10,556 nucleotides of DNA from Oscillibacter sp. GTDB lineage: Bacteria > Bacillota > Clostridia > Oscillospirales > Oscillospiraceae. Where the stretch lies: positions 1 to 10,556 of the forward strand of contig JAKSQE010000036.1 in the NCBI GenBank assembly GCA_024404295.1. Direction: 5' to 3'. This document shows, piece by piece, positions 6,467-10,556 of the stretch. The notes beneath the pieces are model-generated. The model ran no database searches. It was not told the origin of the DNA and was given only the letters and a program-made list of their open reading frames with translations. The position numbers and the translations under genes are program-made. The number at the start of each line of letters is the position of its first letter. Within the stretch, counting starts at the first letter, position 1.

Positions 6467-7228
6467 ATGCAGGATTTTAAGCAGGAATTATACGAAAATG
6501 GATATTTTCGGCAGGAAGAACTGGTCTTTGCGGACTGCGACCGGAACAAGAAAGCTCGGGTAGCAACGCTGCTGAGCAAGGCTGCGGCCTATGCGGGATA
6601 CGATTATGATGCTCGCGGACTGACCCATGACAAACTGATGGAACTGCATCAGGCCTTTTTGCTGTCACGCCTTTCCATGCGCATACATCGCTGCCCCGGT
6701 GTGCGGGACGTTTTGGATATTACTACGAAGGAAAACGGCGCGAAAGGCGCACATGTGCAGCGCGTCTTCACGATTCAGGATCAGCAGGGCGACCTCTGCG
6801 CTTCCATCAAAAGTGACTGGATCCTGGTGGATCCGGTGAGCCGAAAGATCTTGCGCCCCAGCGCCTTTACAGCAAAGCCCCTCTACACCTGCGAAGAAGA
6901 GATCGACTGCCCTGATCCGAAGAAGATCGTCATGCCCAAGGAGAATTTGGAAGAATTGGGCGTGCGGAAAGTGATGTGGTCCGATCTGGATGGCAACGGC
7001 CATCTGTACAGCGGTAATTATGGCGATATTATCTGGGACTTCCTACCGCAGGATCTGCAGGAGGAACCCCTCAAAGACTTCTATATCAATTACAGCAAGG
7101 AAGCTACACTGGGTGAGGAAATGCGGATCGTGGGATATCGGGAAGGCAATACCTACCGAATGGAGGGCATCGGCCCCCACGATGTCTGCTTCACGGCACT
7201 CTGCGAGTTTCAGGACAGAAATGCTTGA
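6467..7228 (+). CDS. Acyl-ACP thioesterase family protein (double hotdog)
   Basis: Members of this family (plant FatA/FatB and bacterial relatives) hydrolyse acyl-ACP to free fatty acid and ACP. The 253 residues fit a two-hotdog protein. The first repeat begins around FADCDRNKKARVATLL (21-36). The second has the catalytic-loop pattern D173-L-D175-G-N177-G-H179 followed by LYSGNYGDIIWDF. The Asn-His pair matches the family, but the usual Asn-Asn after the His is replaced by Tyr-Ser (181-182), so substrate preference may differ. ATG at 6467 is chosen; an in-frame GTG at 6458 would add three residues. Neither has a strong ribosome binding site: GGAAG sits about eight bases before the ATG. It is monocistronic, bounded by terminators on both sides. 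Function in vivo is inferred from family only. Confidence 0.85.
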   Translation: MQDFKQELYENGYFRQEELVFADCDRNKKARVATLLSKAAAYAGYDYDARGLTHDKLMELHQAFLLSRLSMRIHRCPGVRDVLDITTKENGAKGAHVQRVFTIQDQQGDLCASIKSDWILVDPVSRKILRPSAFTAKPLYTCEEEIDCPDPKKIVMPKENLEELGVRKVMWSDLDGNGHLYSGNYGDIIWDFLPQDLQEEPLKDFYINYSKEATLGEEMRIVGYREGNTYRMEGIGPHDVCFTALCEFQDRNA

Positions 7229-7244
7229 CAAAAAGAATAAGTTC

Positions 7245-7285
7245 AAAAACGGAGAATTGCCAGACTCAGGCAATTCTCCGTTTTT
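7245..7285. terminator. Bidirectional terminator between convergent genes
   Basis: A perfect 17-bp inverted repeat, AAAAACGGAGAATTGCC (7245-7261) with GGCAATTCTCCGTTTTT (7269-7285), has a 7-base loop. Each strand ends in a T-run, so it can end both the thioesterase transcript (plus) and the lacI-family transcript (minus). Confidence 0.93.
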
Positions 7286-7302
7286 GTAAAACCGAAGGGC
7301 TT

Positions 7303-8316
7303 TCAGATCTTGCGGCAGGTTCGGCGTTCAATCAACTTGGGCATGATGAGCTTGCGCGTATGCTCTGTGGTGTTTCCACTTTCAATGAGATCTAACAGGA
7401 GCTTGGTGCCGCTTCTGGCCAGCGAAGGGATGGGGTGGTCAATGGTGGTCAGGCGAATATTGGGGAGAGCGGCATAGTCGATGTTATCGTACCCCAGAAG
7501 AGACAGCTTCTCGGGAATAGAGATGCCGGCTTCGTCCGCTGCCTGCATGACGCCCAGAGCCACGGTGTCAGAAACGGAAAAAATGGCGGTGTTAAAAAAA
7601 GAGGAAGCAAACAACTGCTTTGCCAAGCGGTAGCCACCCTCAAGGGTAGAACTACTGTCGGTGTTGACAATGGTGTCAACCCGCATACCCAACTCTTCGG
7701 CCCGCTGCAGGAAACCTCTGCGACGAGCAATGTGGGTCAGACTGTCTGGGCGAAAACCTAAATAGGCGACGGAACGGTGCCCCAATCCATACAGATACTC
7801 GGCTGCAATGCGCCCTCCCATAAAGTTATCGGTACTGACGGAATTCAATCGCAATGGAGAATCGTCTGCAATAAAACTGCCGATCAATACGGAGGGGATC
7901 TGGCCGGAATATTGGGCTAAGTATTCAATGATGCGGCTGTTGGAGCTGGGAAGAAGGATCCCGTCTACTCGCTGTCCCACCAGAAAGTCTACTAAGGAAT
8001 CCAATTGGTCCGGGTCGGAATCGCAGCACAGCAGGACCTGATAGTTTTGCTCACGAGCGCACATTTCGATGTTTAAGCAGAGAGCGGCTTGGAATGGACT
8101 GGAGATGTTGGGAGGAATGACGGCGATGACGTGGCTCCGGCTGGAACTCAAACTTCGAGCCAGCAAATTGGCGCGGTATCCGGTTTTCCGGCATATGGAG
8201 AGTACACGCATCCGTGTTTCTGCATTGATTTCCGGTGCGTTATTCAGCGCACGGGAAACCGTGGTAACGGAAACGCCGGCCAGTTTTGCAATATCTTTTA
8301 TGGTGACCTGCTGCAT
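7303..8316 (-). CDS. LacI-family transcriptional regulator
   Basis: A 337-residue repressor of the LacI/GalR family. The N-terminal helix-turn-helix has TIKDIAKLAGVSVTTVSRAL (5-24), followed by the hinge region ANLLARSLSSSRS (49-61), where the conserved leucine inserts into the minor groove. The rest is a periplasmic-binding-protein-like sensor (HVIAVIPPNISSPF at about 62-75, QRVDGILLPSS, LLGYDNIDYA, LTTIDHP). Most family members bind sugars or sugar derivatives; the effector is not readable here. GGAGGATTTTCC precedes the ATG. The gene is divergent from an ABC permease gene and shares an intergenic region holding two matching GTTTTC-type sites, one close to each gene, which suggests autoregulation plus control of the transporter. 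Confidence 0.95.
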   Translation of the reverse strand: MQQVTIKDIAKLAGVSVTTVSRALNNAPEINAETRMRVLSICRKTGYRANLLARSLSSSRSHVIAVIPPNISSPFQAALCLNIEMCAREQNYQVLLCCDSDPDQLDSLVDFLVGQRVDGILLPSSNSRIIEYLAQYSGQIPSVLIGSFIADDSPLRLNSVSTDNFMGGRIAAEYLYGLGHRSVAYLGFRPDSLTHIARRRGFLQRAEELGMRVDTIVNTDSSSTLEGGYRLAKQLFASSFFNTAIFSVSDTVALGVMQAADEAGISIPEKLSLLGYDNIDYAALPNIRLTTIDHPIPSLARSGTKLLLDLIESGNTTEHTRKLIMPKLIERRTCRKI

Positions 8317-8354
8317 GGAAAATCCTCCGAGTTTGGCATGTTTTCAACAAATTT

Positions 8355-8369
8355 CCGGTAACGTTTTCA
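8355..8369. promoter_or_regulatory. Predicted LacI-family operator 1 (lacI side)
   Basis: CCGGTAACGTTTTCA lies 39 bases upstream of the lacI-family start. It has the centred CG and A/T-rich arms of LacI-family (and cre-like) operators. It differs from the site at 8649 by a single base. Likely autoregulatory. Confidence 0.68.
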
Positions 8370-8607
8370 TTACAGTTTCGGAAAATGAAAAACTTCTGCA
8401 AAAATCCAAATAAAATGATGACAAAAATATTATAATTTTTGCTTAGTGCAAAAAAATGAAATGTTTTCCAAGCTTTTTGACAGAAAAAGGACAATGTGGG
8501 GTTGAACTGTCTTTATTATAACAAAGGCGATTACAAATTGGAATGAAGCAACTTGCACAATTATAGACTGTGGAAATGATTGAAAATGTTGAAAATAGAA
8601 CAATCTA

Positions 8608-8641
8608 TTGACAATGTTTTGCGGGAAGTGTACCTTATAAG
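8608..8641 (+). promoter_or_regulatory. Predicted promoter of the ABC permease gene
   Basis: A perfect TTGACA (8608-8613) stands upstream of two candidate -10 elements: TACCTT (8631-8636) at the ideal 17-base spacing but a poor match, and TTATAA/TATAAG (8635-8641) with a better match but 21-22 bases away. Either would place the second LacI-type site at or just after the transcription start. Confidence 0.5.
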
Positions 8642-8648
8642 CATAGTA

Positions 8649-8663
8649 CCGGAAACGTTTTCA
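8649..8663. promoter_or_regulatory. Predicted LacI-family operator 2 (transporter side)
   Basis: CCGGAAACGTTTTCA, with near-perfect dyad symmetry in GGAAAC-GTTTTC, lies immediately downstream of the candidate -10 elements and about 60 bases before the permease start. Fourteen of fifteen bases match operator 1. A repressor bound here would block the transporter promoter. Confidence 0.75.
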
Positions 8664-8722
8664 AGAAAAAGATGACGTTTTATGTGACGGAGAAATCAGG
8701 AAAGAGAGGGTGTTTGCGCATA

Positions 8723-10556
8723 ATGAAACCCAGTGAGCTAAGTTATTCTAAGACAAAGCGACTGAAAAACCAAATCAAAGCAGTCGTAACGAATCCGTAC
8801 AATATCATTGTACTGGTTGCCATTATTCTGCTGACCTATCTGATCGTTCTGCCTCTGGTCGACATGCTTTCCACGACATTCAGATTGTCTGCTCGTGACC
8901 TGCGTGCTGTTCCGGGCGGAGTCGCCGGCGAGTTTACCATGTATTATTGGAAGCGCCTGTTGGCCAGCGATTTGTCCATGAACCTTCTGATCAAGCCCCT
9001 GCTGAACTCCCTGACCATTGGTGTTGGCGTTTCTGTATGCGCCATCATTCTTGGCTCGGTTCTGGCATGGCTGATGGTTCGCTCGGACCTTCCCTTTAAA
9101 CCGTTCTTCTCCCTGGCTGTGATCATTCCTTATATGATCCCTTCCTGGGTGAAGTCTCAGGCATGGCTGTCCATGTTTAAGACCCCGCGTGTCGGCGGTG
9201 CACCCGGCTTTGTGGCATCTTTGATGATGTCTGCCGGCATGCCCAACGAAGCGATTGAGACGATCTTGTCGCCCATTGCTTACGGCCGTCTGGCAATCAT
9301 CATTGTGCTGTCTTTGCACTATTATGCTTATACATATCTGCTGGTGTCTGCGGCACTGAACTCCATCAACTCCGAGTTGGAGGAGATGGGCGAGATCCAG
9401 GGCGCCAGCAAGAGCCTGATCCTGCGGAAGATTACCCTGCCTCTGGTGCTGCCCGCCATGTTGTCCGCCGTGATCCTGACCTTCTCCAAGGCCATCGGCA
9501 CGTTCGGCACCATCAACTACTTGGGCGCTCCCGTCAGCTTCCGTACATTGTCCAGTGAGTTGTATTCCAACAGTAAGTCTCAGAACACCCAGACCGCTTT
9601 CGCAATGGCAATTCTGATGATCTGCATTGCCTGCTTGTCTGTGTTTATCAATCAAACGCTGATCGGCAGCCGTAAGTCCTATGCCACCATCGGCGGTAAG
9701 GGCGGACGCTCCACACCCATTGGTTTGGGCGGTTGGAAGCCTATTGTGACCATCATCCTGATGATCTTCTTCATCTTCGGCATCATCATGCCGGTGATCA
9801 TCCTGATTGTTGAGAGCTGCATGCTCACGGAAGGCACCTATTCGCTGTCGAACTTTACGCTGTATTACTGGATCGGCTCCGGCAACCCCAACATCATGGA
9901 GGGCGTGCCCGGTATCTTCAAGAACAGCAACTTCAAGCTGTCCATTTGGAACTCCTTGAAGCTGACCTTTGTCAACGGCGTGTTCGGCACCATCTTCGGC
10001 CAGATCCTGGGTTATATCTGTGCCAAGGGACGTGGCAAGTTGCACGGCAGACTGGTGGAGCAGTTGGTGTTTATCCCCTACCTGATCCCCTCGGTTGCAT
10101 TTGGCGGCATCTTCCTGTCCATGTTCTCTAAGCCCCAGGTGCTCTTCGGCGTACAGATCATTCCCGCACTGTACGGTACGTTTGCTCTGCTGACGCTGAC
10201 TTCTGTGGTGAAGCACCTGCCCTTTGCATCCCGTGCAGGTACCTCCAATATGCTGCAGATCAGCGGTGAGTTGGAAGAGGCGGCTACCATCGAGGGTGCT
10301 GGCTTCTTCAAGCGATTCGTTAAAATCGTGTTCCCGCTGTCCAAGGGCGGCTTCATCTCCGGCTTTATGCTGATCTTCGTTTCCATCATGAAGGAATTGG
10401 ATCTGATCATCCTGCTGATGACTCCGAAGACTTCTACGCTGCCGTATCTGGCATTCCAGTACCAGAACCAAAACTGCCCGCAGGCATCTGACTGTGTGGC
10501 TATCGTGATGTTCTCCATCGTGTTCCTGGTGTACGCACTGGCCAACATCTTTGGTG
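8723..10556 (+). CDS. Fused two-domain ABC transporter permease, FbpB/AfuB-like (cut by window edge)
   Basis: An inner-membrane permease in which two MetI-like domains are fused in one chain, as in the ferric-iron FbpB/SfuB, hexose-phosphate AfuB and aminoethylphosphonate families. The 611 residues visible start MKPSELSYSKTKRL, then a membrane helix at about 28-48. The first domain carries an EAA-type loop at about 218-240 (ELEEMGEIQGAS, ending in TLPLVLPA). The second carries one at about 516-537 (ELEEAATIEGAG, ending in VFPLSKGG). These loops contact the ATPase subunit. No stop is reached by base 10556, so a short C-terminus is missing. The start ATG has only GAGAGGG about 12 bases upstream; an in-frame TTG at 8714 is a possible alternative. 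No ATPase or binding-protein gene is upstream, so these should follow. The divergent LacI-family gene hints at a sugar-type substrate. Confidence 0.9.
   Translation, partial: MKPSELSYSKTKRLKNQIKAVVTNPYNIIVLVAIILLTYLIVLPLVDMLSTTFRLSARDLRAVPGGVAGEFTMYYWKRLLASDLSMNLLIKPLLNSLTIGVGVSVCAIILGSVLAWLMVRSDLPFKPFFSLAVIIPYMIPSWVKSQAWLSMFKTPRVGGAPGFVASLMMSAGMPNEAIETILSPIAYGRLAIIIVLSLHYYAYTYLLVSAALNSINSELEEMGEIQGASKSLILRKITLPLVLPAMLSAVILTFSKAIGTFGTINYLGAPVSFRTLSSELYSNSKSQNTQTAFAMAILMICIACLSVFINQTLIGSRKSYATIGGKGGRSTPIGLGGWKPIVTIILMIFFIFGIIMPVIILIVESCMLTEGTYSLSNFTLYYWIGSGNPNIMEGVPGIFKNSNFKLSIWNSLKLTFVNGVFGTIFGQILGYICAKGRGKLHGRLVEQLVFIPYLIPSVAFGGIFLSMFSKPQVLFGVQIIPALYGTFALLTLTSVVKHLPFASRAGTSNMLQISGELEEAATIEGAGFFKRFVKIVFPLSKGGFISGFMLIFVSIMKELDLIILLMTPKTSTLPYLAFQYQNQNCPQASDCVAIVMFSIVFLVYALANIFG

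Larger units (their letters stand above)
8317..8722. other. Divergent intergenic region, 406 bases
   Basis: AT-rich gap between the lacI-family gene and the ABC permease gene. It holds the two LacI-type sites and the permease promoter. An ATTATAAT palindrome at 8429-8436 supplies a TATAAT on each strand. On the minus strand this could be the lacI-family -10, but the corresponding -35 is only a T-rich stretch, so that promoter is uncertain. A small TTTTTGC/GCAAAAA inverted repeat sits at 8436-8454. No coding signal was found in it. Confidence 0.6.

Noticed and set aside
8436..8454. TTTTTGC/GCAAAAA inverted repeat in the divergent intergenic region
   Set aside because: It is short and AT-only apart from GC/GC, with no gene ending there. 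It is too weak to call a terminator or operator.
8490..8617. GACAATGT repeated at 8490-8497 and 8610-8617
   Set aside because: An 8-base direct repeat in an AT-rich gap has no symmetry or spacing pattern; one copy simply overlaps the TTGACA -35 element.
8738..10471. 577-codon open frame on the minus strand across the permease gene
   Set aside because: The plus-strand frame gives a clear two-domain permease with membrane helices and EAA loops. The antisense product is rich in His, Gln and Asp with no recognisable domain, a typical mirror of codon-biased coding DNA.

Overview
The window looks like ordinary chromosome from a low- to mid-GC Firmicute of the class Clostridia, probably a gut-type Oscillospiraceae relative. 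That placement is inferred from Gram-positive-style GGAGG ribosome binding sites, sigma-A-like promoters, a Bacillus/Clostridia-type thymidylate synthase and the mix of LacI, AraC and CadC-like regulators. No rRNA, tRNA, CRISPR array, insertion sequence or phage gene was seen, and nothing here requires a new kind of system. The most interesting parts are the regulatory architectures.

Left block (1-2574, minus strand): thyA and folA form a short operon (thymidylate synthase, then dihydrofolate reductase) driven by an extended -10 promoter. It ends in a strong intrinsic terminator, and the U-tract of that terminator overlaps the -35 region of the next promoter, which drives recG. recG runs off the left edge, so only its N-terminal half is present.

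Middle block (2650-6391, plus strand): an AraC-family regulator with its own promoter and terminator is divergent from thyA. It is followed by a zinc/cadmium/lead-type efflux module: a 72-residue HMA metal-binding protein, a P1B-type ATPase that lacks its own N-terminal metal-binding domain, and a CadC-like ArsR/SmtB repressor. A perfect TTGAACA-GT-TGTTCAA inverted repeat lies between the hma promoter and start codon and is the likely operator for that repressor. The repressor gene has a separate consensus promoter without an obvious operator. The likely logic is that excess divalent metal releases the repressor, the HMA protein and ATPase are made, and metal is pumped out.

Right block (6392-10556): an acyl-ACP thioesterase-family gene (plus) converges on a lacI-family regulator (minus) across a 17-bp-stem bidirectional terminator. 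The regulator is divergent from a fused two-domain ABC permease of the ferric-iron/sugar-phosphate/phosphonate family, which runs off the right edge. Two nearly identical 15-base sites (CCGG[A/T]AACGTTTTCA) flank the 406-base divergent intergenic region, one near each gene. This suggests that the LacI protein controls both itself and the transporter, and that the transported substrate may be a sugar or sugar phosphate rather than iron.
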